A DNA stretch of 64,000 nt from Deltaproteobacteria bacterium (GTDB lineage: Bacteria; Myxococcota_A; UBA796; GCA-2862545): the NCBI GenBank assembly GCA_006226595.1, contig SBGP01000069.1:1-64000 (forward strand), given 5' to 3'. Each line of letters opens with the position of its first letter. The first letter of the stretch is position 1. The notes beneath the pieces were generated by a model. It made no database searches. It was not told the DNA's origin and saw only the letters and a list, made by a program, of their open reading frames with translations. Below, piece after piece: positions 1-9,685 of this stretch. The translations under genes were made by a program, and so were the position numbers.

Positions 1-59
1 CGAGCCCCCCGCCGAGCGGCGCCACCGTGCGGCCAGGGTTGCGGGTGCGCGCGGCTGCC

Positions 60-638
60 ATGGCGCTGTGGTGGCGAGACCTGCTCGCGCTGTGGAGGCT
101 GGAGCGCAGCCTCGTGCTCGGCGCGCTGTTCGTGTCCGGTCCCGCGTGGGCGGTGCAGCACGCGGCGGTCGCGAACTACCCGCTGGCCGGCGAGAGCGCG
201 ACCCGGGCTGGGTTGCTGGTGCTCACCATCGCGGGCTCGGTCGCTGCCTCCGCGGTCCTCGCGCTTCCCGGCCACCTCGGCCGACAGCTCGACCCTCGCC
301 GCGCCCCGTTCACGCCGGCCGCGCGCGCCAGTCTGCTCGCCGCGGTCGCTGCCGGTCTCGGCCTGCCCACGTTGATCGCGGTGTTCGCCGGCGGGAGCGA
401 GGGACCGCTGCGTCTGGTCACCCAGCTGCTCGCCGCCTCCGCGGGCGCCGCGTGGTTCGCCGTGGGTCTGGGACGCCGCACGGATGCCGACCGCACGACC
501 TACCTCTGGTGGCTGCTCGTCCTGTGCGGGCTCGCCTTCGTCCCCTCGCCGGGACAGCCCCTGGGCGCGCTCGCGCTCACCGCGCTGGCGGCCTGGGGCA
601 CGAGTCGCACCCTGGCTCGTGCGAGGCGCCTGCCATGA
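60..638 (+). CDS. Hydrophobic membrane protein, probable ABC-transporter permease partner
   Basis: This 192-residue protein, counted from the ATG at 60, has about five hydrophobic stretches separated by short charged loops, for example residues around VLGALFVSGPAWAV and LLVLTIAGSVAASAVLAL. It has no domain I can name. Its stop overlaps the start of the following ABC ATPase by four bases (ATGA), so the two are probably translated together and this would be the membrane part, or one of them, of that transporter. The frame stays open to the left edge of the window and I see no clear ribosome site before 60, so the true start may lie outside. The role is inferred from context alone. Confidence 0.6.
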   Translation: MALWWRDLLALWRLERSLVLGALFVSGPAWAVQHAAVANYPLAGESATRAGLLVLTIAGSVAASAVLALPGHLGRQLDPRRAPFTPAARASLLAAVAAGLGLPTLIAVFAGGSEGPLRLVTQLLAASAGAAWFAVGLGRRTDADRTTYLWWLLVLCGLAFVPSPGQPLGALALTALAAWGTSRTLARARRLP

Positions 639-1240
639 CCCTGGTCCTCGACCACCTCGGCTTCGCCTACCCCGACGGCACCGCCATCGGGCCTGTGTCC
701 CTGCGTGCCGACGCCGGGGTCGTGCGCCTCCACGGCGAGAACGGCACGGGCAAGTCCACCCTTCTCCGCGTGATCGGCGGCGTGTTGCCGGCGAGCGAGG
801 GCACCGTGCGCCTCCACGGACGCGATCCCTTCGCGGAGGCCCCGGTGCGCGCCCACATCGGCGCCGTCACCGCGGACCCGGAACTGCCGCCCTTCCTCAC
901 CGCCACCGAGGCCTGGCAGCAGTGGGCCGCATTTCGCGGCAAGCCCGACTGGGACGGCGCTTCCCGCCTCGAAGCCCTGGGCCTGCCCCCTCACCTGCGA
1001 CTGGGGCACATGAGCAGCGGACAACGGCGCCGGGCCGAGCTCGTCGCGGCGCTGGCCGGTGATCCCTCGCTGCTGCTGCTCGACGAGACCTTCACCCACC
1101 TCGACGATGCCGGCGTGGCCTGGCTCGCCGCTGAGATCGAGCGCGGACGGGCCCAGCGCGTGGTGTTGCTGGCCCACCACGGCACGCCACCGGTGGGCAT
1201 CGACGACACCGTGGTGGTGCCGCCCGCACGCCGGCCGTGA
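635..1240 (+). CDS. ABC transporter ATP-binding protein (short)
   Basis: This 201-residue nucleotide-binding subunit should hydrolyse ATP to drive a membrane exporter. Walker A is GENGTGKST at 34-42, the signature is MSSGQ at 126-130 rather than LSGGQ, and Walker B with the catalytic Glu is LLLLDE at 146-151, followed by a D-loop HLDD and a switch His (LAHHG). It is near the lower size limit for this family, like heme-export CcmA-type ATPases, but nothing else here supports a cytochrome-maturation role. It starts inside the stop codon of the upstream membrane gene, which fixes the start. The transported substrate cannot be told from the sequence. Confidence 0.85.
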   Translation: MTLVLDHLGFAYPDGTAIGPVSLRADAGVVRLHGENGTGKSTLLRVIGGVLPASEGTVRLHGRDPFAEAPVRAHIGAVTADPELPPFLTATEAWQQWAAFRGKPDWDGASRLEALGLPPHLRLGHMSSGQRRRAELVAALAGDPSLLLLDETFTHLDDAGVAWLAAEIERGRAQRVVLLAHHGTPPVGIDDTVVVPPARRP

Positions 1241-1286
1241 GCGGCGCCTCGACGCGAGATACAGCCCCTCTCCCAATGGAGAGTCC

Positions 1287-2972
1287 ATGTCCCTCGATGC
1301 TTTGTCCCGCGGCTTTCGCGACCAGTACCTGAGCTACGACGAGATCACCGCGCAGCTGCGCGCGTGGGCCGATGCCTATCCGGACCTCGCGCATCTCCAG
1401 AGCCTGGGACAGACCCCGGAAGGACGCGAGCTGTGGCTGCTCACCGTGGGACGCGACCGCGATCGCACCCGTCCCTCGGCATGGGTCGACGGCAACATGC
1501 ACGCGAGCGAGCTCGCCGGCTCCTCGGTGGCCCTGTCGATCGCCGAGGACCTGCTCCGCCTGCACACCGGCGAGGTGCCCCACGACCTGCCCGAGGCGAC
1601 GGCCGAGGTCCTCGCGGACAGCCTCGTGTTCGTCATGCCCCGGATCAGCCCCGATGGCGCCGAGGCCGTGCTCACCACCGGTCGCTACGTGCGCAGCGTG
1701 CCGCGGGACGAGCGCCCGAACCAGCCGGTGCGGTGGATCGCCGAGGACATCGATGGCGACGGCATGGCCTACGTCATGCGCATCGAGGACCCGACCGGCG
1801 AGTTCGTCGAGAGCAAGGCGTTTCCCGGCCTGCTCGTGCTCCGCGAGCCCGGCGATCGCGGCCCCTTCTACAAGGTGTGGCCCGAGGGACGCATCGAGGG
1901 CTTCGACGGGCACCACGTCCCAGACCCGAACTTCCTCGGCGACAACTACCCCGACCTCAACCGCAACTACCCCTTCGACTGGCGCGGCGACCATGACCAG
2001 GCCGGCGCCGGCGACCACGCGGGCAGCGAGCCCGAGACACGCGCCGTGGTCGACTTCGCGCGACAGCACCCCGAGATCTTCGCGTGGCTGAACCTGCACA
2101 CCTTCGGCGGCGTCCACATCCGCCCGTGCGGCGACAAGCCCGACACGAAGATGAACCCAAGCGACCTCGCGCTGTATCGCTACCTGGGCGAGCGGGCCGA
2201 GACCCTCACCCGCTACCCGATGGTCTCTGGGTTCGAGGAGTTCACGTACACGCCGGATACGCCGATCCGCGGCGACCTGTCCGAGTGGGCGTACAACGAG
2301 CGCGGCTGCGTGGCCTGGGTGTGCGAGATCTGGGATCTGTTCGCCCAGCTCGGCATGGAACGCCCCAAGCGCTTCGTCGACTACTACACCAACCTCACCC
2401 GCGATGACATGGTGCGGCTCGCCGAGTGGGACCGCGACGTGAACGACTCGCGCGTGGTGCGGCCGTGGAAGCGCGTCACCCACCCGCAGCTCGGGGAGGT
2501 CGAGGTCGGCGGCATCGATCCGCGCATCGGCTGCTGGAACCCGCCCCCACACCTGCTCGGCGAGGTGTGCACCGGCTTGTCCCAGCTGTGGCTGGAGACC
2601 ACGGCGCTGTCCCCGCGCATCGAGGTGAGCAGCGAGACCGCGTCGGTCGGTGACCTCACCCGGGTCACGCTGACGGTGCGGAACACCGGCTACCTGCCGA
2701 CCAGCGGCCTCGACTCCGCCGAGAAGCTCGCGCACGTCGAGCCCCTGCGCGTCGAGATCGTCGATGGCAAGCCGGCCACCGAGGCCGACCGTCGCCGCGA
2801 GATCGGGCACCTCCAGGGCTGGGGCCGAGGCCGAGGAAGTGGGGCCGGCGCCCTGTACTTCCTGCGCAGCGCCGGGTCCGTGAGCACGCGCACCGTCGAG
2901 CTGCTCGTCGACGGTCCGGTGACCCTGCGGGTCGGCAGCTGCCGCGTCGGGTGGACCTCGATCACCGTGTGA
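1287..2972 (+). CDS. M14-family zinc carboxypeptidase
   Basis: This 561-residue metallopeptidase should remove C-terminal residues from peptides or cell-wall peptides. The M14 zinc site is complete: HASE gives H72 and E75, and the third ligand is H271 in NLHTFGG. The substrate-binding pair is in NRNYPFDW and the catalytic Glu is E347 in WVCEIWD. The C-terminal 150 residues look like a beta-sandwich (TRVTLTVRNTGYLP), common in long bacterial members. No signal peptide is visible, so it may be cytoplasmic or exported by another route. GGAGAG lies just before the ATG at 1287, which decides the start. It stands alone between the ABC genes and a kinase gene. Confidence 0.88.
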   Translation: MSLDALSRGFRDQYLSYDEITAQLRAWADAYPDLAHLQSLGQTPEGRELWLLTVGRDRDRTRPSAWVDGNMHASELAGSSVALSIAEDLLRLHTGEVPHDLPEATAEVLADSLVFVMPRISPDGAEAVLTTGRYVRSVPRDERPNQPVRWIAEDIDGDGMAYVMRIEDPTGEFVESKAFPGLLVLREPGDRGPFYKVWPEGRIEGFDGHHVPDPNFLGDNYPDLNRNYPFDWRGDHDQAGAGDHAGSEPETRAVVDFARQHPEIFAWLNLHTFGGVHIRPCGDKPDTKMNPSDLALYRYLGERAETLTRYPMVSGFEEFTYTPDTPIRGDLSEWAYNERGCVAWVCEIWDLFAQLGMERPKRFVDYYTNLTRDDMVRLAEWDRDVNDSRVVRPWKRVTHPQLGEVEVGGIDPRIGCWNPPPHLLGEVCTGLSQLWLETTALSPRIEVSSETASVGDLTRVTLTVRNTGYLPTSGLDSAEKLAHVEPLRVEIVDGKPATEADRRREIGHLQGWGRGRGSGAGALYFLRSAGSVSTRTVELLVDGPVTLRVGSCRVGWTSITV

Positions 2973-3033
2973 TCCACGGCCTCGTGGCCCGCGCGTGCCG
3001 CACCCCGGTTCGCGTGGCGTATGCTCGCCCGCG

Positions 3034-6000
3034 ATGGCGATCGATCTTGGCCCCTTCCGACTTCAGCAGCCCATTGCCGCCGGTGGCATGGGCCAGGTGT
3101 GGCAGGCGGAGCACCGCGCTCAGAAGGTGCCCGTCGCGATCAAGGTGCTCGCCGGCAACATGGCCGACGACGAGCAATACCTCTCGTCCTTTCGCGACGA
3201 GGTGCGCGCGGCGGCTCGGCTCGACCACCCGAACATCGCGATGGTGCTCGACCACGGTGAGATCCCGACCGACGCGGCGGCCGCGTCCAACGGCGAGCTG
3301 ACCGCCGGGGCCCCCTGGCTCGCCATGGAGCTCGCGAGTGGCGGCACCCTCAAGGGCCTCGCGGGCGAGCTGCGCTGGTCCGAGCTCAAGCCGGTGCTGC
3401 TCGCCATCCTCGACGCACTCGCCCACGCCCACGCCCGCGGGGTCATCCACCGCGATCTGAAGCCTGGCAACGTGCTCATCGCGACGCGTCACGACATGCG
3501 GCCCGGGCTCAAGCTCACCGACTTCGGCATTGCCCACGCCATCGGGGACGTCGACAAGAGCGGCGAGCAGGACCAGTGGATCGCCGGTACGCCGATGTAC
3601 ATGTCACCCGAGCAGATCATGGGCGAGTGGCGAGACTACGGTCCGTGGAGCGACCTGTACTCGCTCGGCTGCATGGCCTACCTGCTCGCCACTGGCCGCG
3701 GCCCGTACGACAAGAAGTCCGGCCACGCGCTGATGATGTCGCAGCTGCACAACGAGCCCATGCCCTTCGACCCGGTGCACCGCATGCCCGCGGCCTTCGA
3801 GGACTGGCTGCTCAAGCTGATGGCCAAGGACCGCTACGCACGGTTCCAGTGTGCTGCGGACGCGGCCCGCGAGCTGATCGCGATGGACGCGGACAGCACG
3901 GGCGACATGGCCCCCTTCGCCGAGCTCGACCCCGAGGTCTCGCGCTCGCTGCGCGTCACGCTCGACGAGCGCACCTGCCTCGGCGAGACGTGGCGACTCG
4001 CGCTGGTCGAGGCTCCCACGCCACCGGGCTTCTCGGACACGTGGAGCACCGAGATCGACAGCCCGCCGGGCGCCGAGCCCATGCCGAGCACCGCTCAGCT
4101 GCAGCCCCTGTCCGGACGGCGCGTGCCCCCCGTGTGGCGACGACCGATGCCCACGCCTCCCCCGCCGAAGCTGATCGGTGCCGGTCGCTCCCTGGTCGGA
4201 CTGCGACCGATTCCCCTCGTCGGACGCGAGCGCGAGCGCGACGAGATCTGGGAGGCGCTGGCACGCGTCGAAGCCGCGGGTCGCGCCGAGGCCATCGTGG
4301 TCCGCGGTGCCGCCGGCACCGGCAAGTCGCGCCTCGTGCAGTGGGTCTGCGAGCGCGCCCACGAGGTCGGCGCGGCGCGCTACGCCATCGCCCGCTTCTC
4401 GCCAAATGTCGACGGCGGCGAGTCCATCCGGCGCATGGGCGAAGCGGAGATCCGAACCGGTCGCCTGCCCCGTGAGAGCGTGCGCAAGCGCGTGCAGACC
4501 TTCCTCCGCGCGCATGGAAACGCCGATCAGGAGGACATGGAGGTCCTCACCGAGATCGTGCAGCCCGCGACCCGGCGCGACCTCGAGCGGGGCGCGACCC
4601 CGCGACGACTCACCACCCCGCGGCACTACTACAGCGGCACCCGGGTGGGCATCGCCGCGATGGCCCGCCAGCGACCGGCCATCGTGTGCCTCGACGACGT
4701 GCACTGGGGCGCCCACGGGTTGTCCCTGACCCGACACATCCTGCGCACACAGGCCGAGTCGCCGTGCCCGGTCTTGTTCCTGCTCACGCTGCGCGAGGAG
4801 GGCCTGGCCAACCGCCCCGAGGAGGCCGACGGGCTCGCGAAGCTGCTCGCGATGGCCGGCGTGCGCGAGCTTCGCCTCGCACCGCTCGACGAGATCGAGC
4901 AGCAGGGCCTGGTCCGCGGCATGTTGGGCCTCGAGGAGGGGCTCGCCGCCCAGGTCGCCGAGCGGGCCCAGGGCAACCCGCTGTTTGCGGTGAACCTCGT
5001 CGCGGACTGGGTGCAGCGCGGCATCCTCGAGGCATCGCCGCACGGCTACCGCCTCGCGAAGGACGCGGACGCCGCGATTCCCACGTCCCTCTCCGAGGTG
5101 TGGGTCGCGCGCATCGACCGCGTGCTCGCCGAGTTCCGCGACGAGGCGCGCAGCTACCTCGAGATCGCCGCCATCCTCGGACCCGAGGTCGACGCGGACG
5201 AGTGGCGCCAGGCCTGCGACGATCCACAGGGCTTCTTCGGAAAGCGCTTCCCCGGCGACACGGCGCTCCGCGCATCGCTCGTGGACCGGCTACTCGCCGA
5301 GTCTCTCGCCACGGGCACCCCGGCGCGGTGGTCCTTTGCCCACACCATGCTGCGCGAGGCCCTGTGGGCGTCGAGTCGCCAGGGTGGTCGGTGGCAGGCC
5401 CAGAACCTCGCCTGCGCGATGATGCTGTGGGCCCGCTCCCCGTCCAAGCTCCAGAGCCCGGCGGAGCGCCTCGGCACGCACCTGCTCGAGGCGGGCCAGC
5501 TCGATCAGGCGATCGAGCCTCTGCTCGGCGCCGTCGAGATCCGGCTGATGTCGGCGGGCCCCAAGCCCGCCCTGGCACTGCTCGATCGGCTCGACGCCGC
5601 GATGCGCGGCAAGGTGCACGACAGCGACAAGCGCTGGGGTCCCGTGCTGGTCAATCGCGCGCGGGTACTCCGCGGGCTCGGTGAGCTGTCCCGCGCCGCG
5701 GAGAGCGCGACGCAGGCGCTGATCTCCGCACGTCGCAATGCGTGGGGCGGCAGCGAACGCCACGCGCTGCATCAGCTCGGACTGCTCGCGCTGGATCTCG
5801 GCCAGATCGACGTCGCCGGCGAGCGCTTCACCGAGTTGCTCACCCTGGCGACGAGCACGGCTGCCAAGCGCCACGTGGGCCTCGCTCGCGCGGGACTGGC
5901 CGAGGTCGACCGCCGAAAAGGGCGCATGGACGCCGCGGCCAAGGGTCTTCGCGAGGCGGTCGAGATCCTCGAGCAGGCCGGGGACCCCAACGAGGCCGCC

Positions 6001-6597
6001 CGGGTGTGGCGCCGCATGGCCGCCCATGAGGAAGACCGTGGCGCCCTCGGGTTCGCGGCAAAGCTGTACGCCGAGGCCCTGGCCTACAACGAGCGCCTGG
6101 GTCTGTCCCAGGGAGTCGCCACCTGCCGCTTCGGCCTCGGGCGCGTCCATGCGAAGCTCGGCGAGCCCGAGCTGGCCGCGCACCACCTCGTCGACGCCGT
6201 GTCCCGACTCGACTCCCTCGGCGACCCTGCGGTGGGTGACGCGCGGGCCCTGCTCGTGTGGTGCCGCGTCGATCACAACGACCTCGCCGGAGCCTGTCGC
6301 GCCGCGCGTGAGCTCTCGGGTGCGCTGACGGCCCTCGAGCACGACGCCCGCGTCGCCGCGAGCCTCGCCATCCAGCTGCTCCACGCCGTGCAGGCGGGTC
6401 AGTGGGAGCGCTTCGACAGCCTTGCCACCGAGCGAGGTCTGCTGCGCGCTCACGCCGAGCCTCTCGTCGCCTGGACCCTCTCGTCGGCCGCCCTCGCCGC
6501 CGACCGCCGCCACCAGTCCGAGCGCGCCACCCGGGTGCGAGACGCCGCGAGCCGCGCGTGGATGCTGCTCGGACAGCCGGAGCCCGTGCCCCAATGA
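3034..6597 (+). CDS. Ser/Thr protein kinase fused to AAA-type ATPase and TPR-like repeats
   Basis: This 1187-residue signalling protein has an N-terminal PknB-like kinase: glycine loop AAGGMGQV near 15-22, Lys37 in VAIK, HRDLKPGN from H139, DFG from D163, and SPEQ in the activation segment. A Pro-rich linker (about 350-385) leads to an ATPase with Walker A GAAGTGKS near 425-432 and an LDDVHWG Walker B, the AAA_16 / guanylate-cyclase-associated type. The last 450 residues are helical repeats rich in Ala and Leu, like TPRs. I chose the ATG at 3034 because the residues upstream lack kinase similarity and the kinase begins at once. It ends in an ATGA overlap with the FAD oxidoreductase gene. Confidence 0.9.
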   Translation: MAIDLGPFRLQQPIAAGGMGQVWQAEHRAQKVPVAIKVLAGNMADDEQYLSSFRDEVRAAARLDHPNIAMVLDHGEIPTDAAAASNGELTAGAPWLAMELASGGTLKGLAGELRWSELKPVLLAILDALAHAHARGVIHRDLKPGNVLIATRHDMRPGLKLTDFGIAHAIGDVDKSGEQDQWIAGTPMYMSPEQIMGEWRDYGPWSDLYSLGCMAYLLATGRGPYDKKSGHALMMSQLHNEPMPFDPVHRMPAAFEDWLLKLMAKDRYARFQCAADAARELIAMDADSTGDMAPFAELDPEVSRSLRVTLDERTCLGETWRLALVEAPTPPGFSDTWSTEIDSPPGAEPMPSTAQLQPLSGRRVPPVWRRPMPTPPPPKLIGAGRSLVGLRPIPLVGRERERDEIWEALARVEAAGRAEAIVVRGAAGTGKSRLVQWVCERAHEVGAARYAIARFSPNVDGGESIRRMGEAEIRTGRLPRESVRKRVQTFLRAHGNADQEDMEVLTEIVQPATRRDLERGATPRRLTTPRHYYSGTRVGIAAMARQRPAIVCLDDVHWGAHGLSLTRHILRTQAESPCPVLFLLTLREEGLANRPEEADGLAKLLAMAGVRELRLAPLDEIEQQGLVRGMLGLEEGLAAQVAERAQGNPLFAVNLVADWVQRGILEASPHGYRLAKDADAAIPTSLSEVWVARIDRVLAEFRDEARSYLEIAAILGPEVDADEWRQACDDPQGFFGKRFPGDTALRASLVDRLLAESLATGTPARWSFAHTMLREALWASSRQGGRWQAQNLACAMMLWARSPSKLQSPAERLGTHLLEAGQLDQAIEPLLGAVEIRLMSAGPKPALALLDRLDAAMRGKVHDSDKRWGPVLVNRARVLRGLGELSRAAESATQALISARRNAWGGSERHALHQLGLLALDLGQIDVAGERFTELLTLATSTAAKRHVGLARAGLAEVDRRKGRMDAAAKGLREAVEILEQAGDPNEAARVWRRMAAHEEDRGALGFAAKLYAEALAYNERLGLSQGVATCRFGLGRVHAKLGEPELAAHHLVDAVSRLDSLGDPAVGDARALLVWCRVDHNDLAGACRAARELSGALTALEHDARVAASLAIQLLHAVQAGQWERFDSLATERGLLRAHAEPLVAWTLSSAALAADRRHQSERATRVRDAASRAWMLLGQPEPVPQ

Positions 6598-7886
6598 GCA
6601 TCGCCGCGCCCCCTCGCATCGCCGTCATCGGCGCAGGTCCTGCGGGCCTGGCCGCCGCCATCGCCCTGACCGAGCGAGGTCACACCGTGCGCGTCTTCGA
6701 GAAGGAGGCGACGGTCGGCGGCAAGTGCCACAGCCTGCACTACGACGGCTACGCCTACGACCTCGGTGCCAACCTCACGACCCCGCGCTACCGCGAGGTC
6801 CGCGCTCTCGCGCGGCTACTCGATCTCGAGCTCCAGCCGATGCACGAGCGGCGGGTCGTGTCGATCAACGCCGAGAGCATCCCGAGCCTCGCCGACGCCG
6901 GTCCCCTCGCCCGCACGCTGATCCGCGGCATGGCCCGCGCCTATGTCGCGCTGCGCGCCCACACGGGCGTCGACAAGCCTGGCTACGCGGAGATCGGCCC
7001 GCACGTGCGCAAGCCCTTCCGCGAGTGGCTGCAGATGCACGGGCTCGCGCGCTTCCGCGATCTGTTCGCGAACCTGTTCATCGCGTACGGCTACGGCGTG
7101 ATGGACGCGTTGCCCGCCGCGTACGCACTCAAGTTCTTCGATCGCATCCACTTCGACGCCGCCATCGACACCGTGCTCGGCAAGGACGTGGAGACCACGC
7201 TCACGTTCACCGCGGGGTTTCAGGCCCTGTGGGACGCCGCGGTCGCCCACTACGGCCTCGACGTGAAGTGCGAGGCCACGGTCCACGCCATCGTGCGCGG
7301 CGAAGACCAGGTGCGGGTGACGTGGACGGACGCGGATGGCGACTCCTTCGAGGAGGACTTCGACCACCTCGTGCTCGCCTGCCCGCTCCAGGACACGCCG
7401 CAGTTCCTCGACGTCAGCGACGAGGAGGCCGATCTGTTCGGGCAGATCAAGACCTACGACTACTACGTGACCGCCGCGGTCCTCGAGGGCGTGCCCGACG
7501 CGAGCACCTTCGTGTACCCCTACTCGACCCGGTGGACGCCCGGGCAACCGACCGTGTTCTACCCGCCGGTCCTCGGCTCTCCGAACGACGTGTTCGTGTT
7601 CTACAGCTACGGCGACGAGAGCACGACGGTCGACGAGGTGCGCGCGAACCTGCGCGCGGTGGTCGAGGCCCCACCCTTCTCGGGTCGCGTCGTCGACATC
7701 CTCCACACCCAGCACTGGCGCTACTTCCCCCACGTGGACAGCGCCGCGATGCAGGCCGGCTTCTTCGAGCGCCTCGAGGGCCTGCAGGGGCACAACCGCA
7801 CCGTGTACGTGGGTGAGGTGTTGTCCTTCCCGCTGGTCGAGCTCGCGGTGCAGTACGCGCAGGCCCGGGTTGCCGAGCACTTGTGA
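6594..7886 (+). CDS. FAD/NAD(P)-binding amine-oxidase-like oxidoreductase
   Basis: This 430-residue flavoenzyme belongs to the protoporphyrinogen-oxidase / phytoene-desaturase / amine-oxidase superfamily. The dinucleotide-binding motif VIGAGPAGLAAAIAL occupies 11-25, followed by a Glu (FEKEATVGGKCHS) that should hold the ribose of FAD. The C-terminal FAD motif is weaker (RTVYVGEVLSFPLVELAVQYAQ). The substrate is unknown. The ATG lies in the stop codon of the upstream kinase gene, so the two are translationally coupled, which is an odd partnership. The next gene starts 71 bases on behind its own operator-like site. Confidence 0.82.
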   Translation: MSIAAPPRIAVIGAGPAGLAAAIALTERGHTVRVFEKEATVGGKCHSLHYDGYAYDLGANLTTPRYREVRALARLLDLELQPMHERRVVSINAESIPSLADAGPLARTLIRGMARAYVALRAHTGVDKPGYAEIGPHVRKPFREWLQMHGLARFRDLFANLFIAYGYGVMDALPAAYALKFFDRIHFDAAIDTVLGKDVETTLTFTAGFQALWDAAVAHYGLDVKCEATVHAIVRGEDQVRVTWTDADGDSFEEDFDHLVLACPLQDTPQFLDVSDEEADLFGQIKTYDYYVTAAVLEGVPDASTFVYPYSTRWTPGQPTVFYPPVLGSPNDVFVFYSYGDESTTVDEVRANLRAVVEAPPFSGRVVDILHTQHWRYFPHVDSAAMQAGFFERLEGLQGHNRTVYVGEVLSFPLVELAVQYAQARVAEHL

Positions 7887-7898
7887 GCTTCGGAAGAT

Positions 7899-7913
7899 CC
7901 GGGTTGCACCCGG
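7899..7913 (+). other. Short perfect hairpin after the oxidoreductase gene
   Basis: CCGGGT-TGC-ACCCGG forms a perfect 6-bp stem with a 3-base loop, 12 bases after the stop of the FAD oxidoreductase. There is no T-run after it on either strand, so I do not call it an intrinsic terminator; it may slow polymerase or protect the 3' end. Confidence 0.35.
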
Positions 7914-7923
7914 CACCGAACGA

Positions 7924-7943
7924 ACTTACTTCCGCGTAAGTAA
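7924..7943. promoter_or_regulatory. Palindromic operator-like site before the ILVBL-like gene
   Basis: The AT-rich stretch ACTTACTTCCGCGTAAGTAA stands out in very GC-rich DNA. It reads as ACTTAC-n6-GTAAGT (7924-7941) and, shifted by two bases, as TTACTT-n6-AAGTAA (7926-7943). Such nested palindromes resemble operators of TetR-type repressors, several of which control acyl-CoA metabolism. It lies 14 bases before the ATG at 7958, overlapping where a transcript would begin. No regulator gene is adjacent, so the cognate protein is unknown. Confidence 0.5.
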
Positions 7944-7957
7944 ATCAGGAGAGTCCG

Positions 7958-9685
7958 ATGGACGGTGGCAGCCGCGTAGCCGAGGTCCTGCAAGCGCACG
8001 GTGTGCGCTTCGTCTTCACCCTGTGCGGGGGCCACATCTCCCCGATCCTGGTGGGCTGCGAGAACCGCGGCCTGCGCGTGATCGACGTGCGGCACGAGGC
8101 GAACGCCGTGTTCGCCGCCGATGCCGTGTCGCGACTCACCGGTGTGCCCGGCGTCGCCGCGGTGACCGCGGGTCCGGGCGTGACCAACACGATCACCGCG
8201 ATCAAGAACGCGCAGATGGCCCAGTCGCCGCTAGTGCTGCTCGGCGGCGCCACCGCGACCGTGCTCCGCGGTCGTGGCAGCCTCCAGGACATCGACCAGA
8301 TGGCCTTGATCAAGCCGCACGTGAAGTACGCCGCCCGTCCGAACACCGTGCGCGAGATCGTGCCGGCCCTCGAGCGCGCCTTCCACGAGGCGGTGAGCGG
8401 CGTGCCGGGCCCGGTGTTCGTCGAGCTCGCCGTCGATCTGCTCTACGACGAGGAGGTCGTCCGCGAGTGGTACGTGAACAAGACCGACCGACCGGCCCGC
8501 AACCTGGGTGAGGCGGCGATCAAGAACTACCTGAAGGTCCACCTCGCGAACCAGTTCGCGTTCAAGGACTTCCGCGAAGCGAACCCGCCGGAGTCGGCGG
8601 ACGTGCCGACCCACACCGACCGCCAGGTTCAGAAAGCCGCGGACATGCTGCGCCGGGCGGAGCGCCCCGTGCTGCTCGTCGGCTCGCAAGCCATGCTCCA
8701 CCCGCGCCGGGTCCACGAGCTTGCCGCGGCCGTCGAGAAGCTGAACATCCCGGTGTTCCTCTCGGGCATGGCCCGCGGGCTGCTGGGCAAGGACCATCCG
8801 CTGCAGATGCGTCACAAGCGCGGCAAGGCCCTCAAGGAGTCCGACGTGGTCGTGCTCGCCGGCACGCCGATGGACTTCCGGCTCGACTACGGCGGGCACA
8901 TCGGTCGCGCGAAGGTGATCAGCGTCAACCGCGACGCCGACGACCTCACCAAGAACCGCAAGCCCGAGCTCGCGGTGCTCTCGGACCCGCACCAGTTCCT
9001 CGTCGACCTGGCCGACATCGGCGCCCAGCCCACGCGGCCCGACTGGTACGAAGCGGTGAAGGGTCGCCATGACGCGCGCTGCGCCGAGATCGACGCGATG
9101 GCCGACGCGCCGGTGGACGCGCACCTCAACCCGATGAAGGTGTGCCAGTCGCTCGAGAAGCACCTCACCGAGGACAGCATCCTCGTCGTCGACGGCGGCG
9201 ACTTCGTGGCCACCGCCGCGTACATCTGCCAGCCCCGCAAGCCGCTCTCGTGGCTCGACCCCGGCGTGTTCGGCACCCTCGGCGTCGGCGCCGGCTTCGC
9301 GCTCGGTGCCAAGCTCGTGCGACCCGAGGCCGACGTGTGGCTGGTGTACGGGGACGGCTCGGCAGGCTTCACCATCGCCGAGTTCGACACCTTCGTGCGC
9401 CACGGGGTCGCGGTGAACGCGCTGGTCGGCAACGACGCCGGCTGGACGCAGATCGCCCGCGACCAGGTGACCATGCTCGGCTCGGACGTCGCGGTGAAGC
9501 TGCGTCACACCGACTACGACGTCGTCGCCAAGGGTTTCGGCGCGCAGGGCATCCGCATGGACGAGGACAAGCGCATCGACGCCGACTTCTCGCAGGCGCT
9601 CGAGGCGTCGCGCGGCGGCGAGCCCGTGCTCATCAACGCGCTCATCGGCCGCACGAGCTTCCGCGACGGCTCGATCTCGATGTAG
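7958..9685 (+). CDS. ThDP-dependent 2-hydroxyacyl-CoA lyase / acetolactate-synthase-like (ILVBL/HACL2 type)
   Basis: This 575-residue protein has the three-domain ThDP fold. The activating Glu is E47 in [13 protein letters not shown], and the cofactor motif is GDG at 465-467 followed by [12 protein letters not shown]. Its text is strikingly close, as I recall it, to animal ILVBL (HACL2): [10 protein letters not shown] near the start, [52 protein letters not shown] and the ending [19 protein letters not shown] cleaves 2-hydroxyacyl-CoA in fatty-acid alpha-oxidation, which is more likely here than acetolactate synthesis because no small subunit is present. AGGAG stands 6 bases before the ATG. 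The stop abuts the stop of the convergent gene (TAGCTA). Confidence 0.85.
   Translation: MDGGSRVAEVLQAHGVRFVFTLCGGHISPILVGCENRGLRVIDVRHEANAVFAADAVSRLTGVPGVAAVTAGPGVTNTITAIKNAQMAQSPLVLLGGATATVLRGRGSLQDIDQMALIKPHVKYAARPNTVREIVPALERAFHEAVSGVPGPVFVELAVDLLYDEEVVREWYVNKTDRPARNLGEAAIKNYLKVHLANQFAFKDFREANPPESADVPTHTDRQVQKAADMLRRAERPVLLVGSQAMLHPRRVHELAAAVEKLNIPVFLSGMARGLLGKDHPLQMRHKRGKALKESDVVVLAGTPMDFRLDYGGHIGRAKVISVNRDADDLTKNRKPELAVLSDPHQFLVDLADIGAQPTRPDWYEAVKGRHDARCAEIDAMADAPVDAHLNPMKVCQSLEKHLTEDSILVVDGGDFVATAAYICQPRKPLSWLDPGVFGTLGVGAGFALGAKLVRPEADVWLVYGDGSAGFTIAEFDTFVRHGVAVNALVGNDAGWTQIARDQVTMLGSDVAVKLRHTDYDVVAKGFGAQGIRMDEDKRIDADFSQALEASRGGEPVLINALIGRTSFRDGSISM

Noticed and set aside
60-1240. Heme-export (ccm) locus suggested by the short ABC ATPase
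   Set aside because: No CcmC, CcmE or other cytochrome-maturation gene is visible here, and the left edge cuts the locus.
7899-7913. Hairpin after the FAD oxidoreductase as an intrinsic terminator
   Set aside because: The stem is perfect but no T-run follows on either strand.
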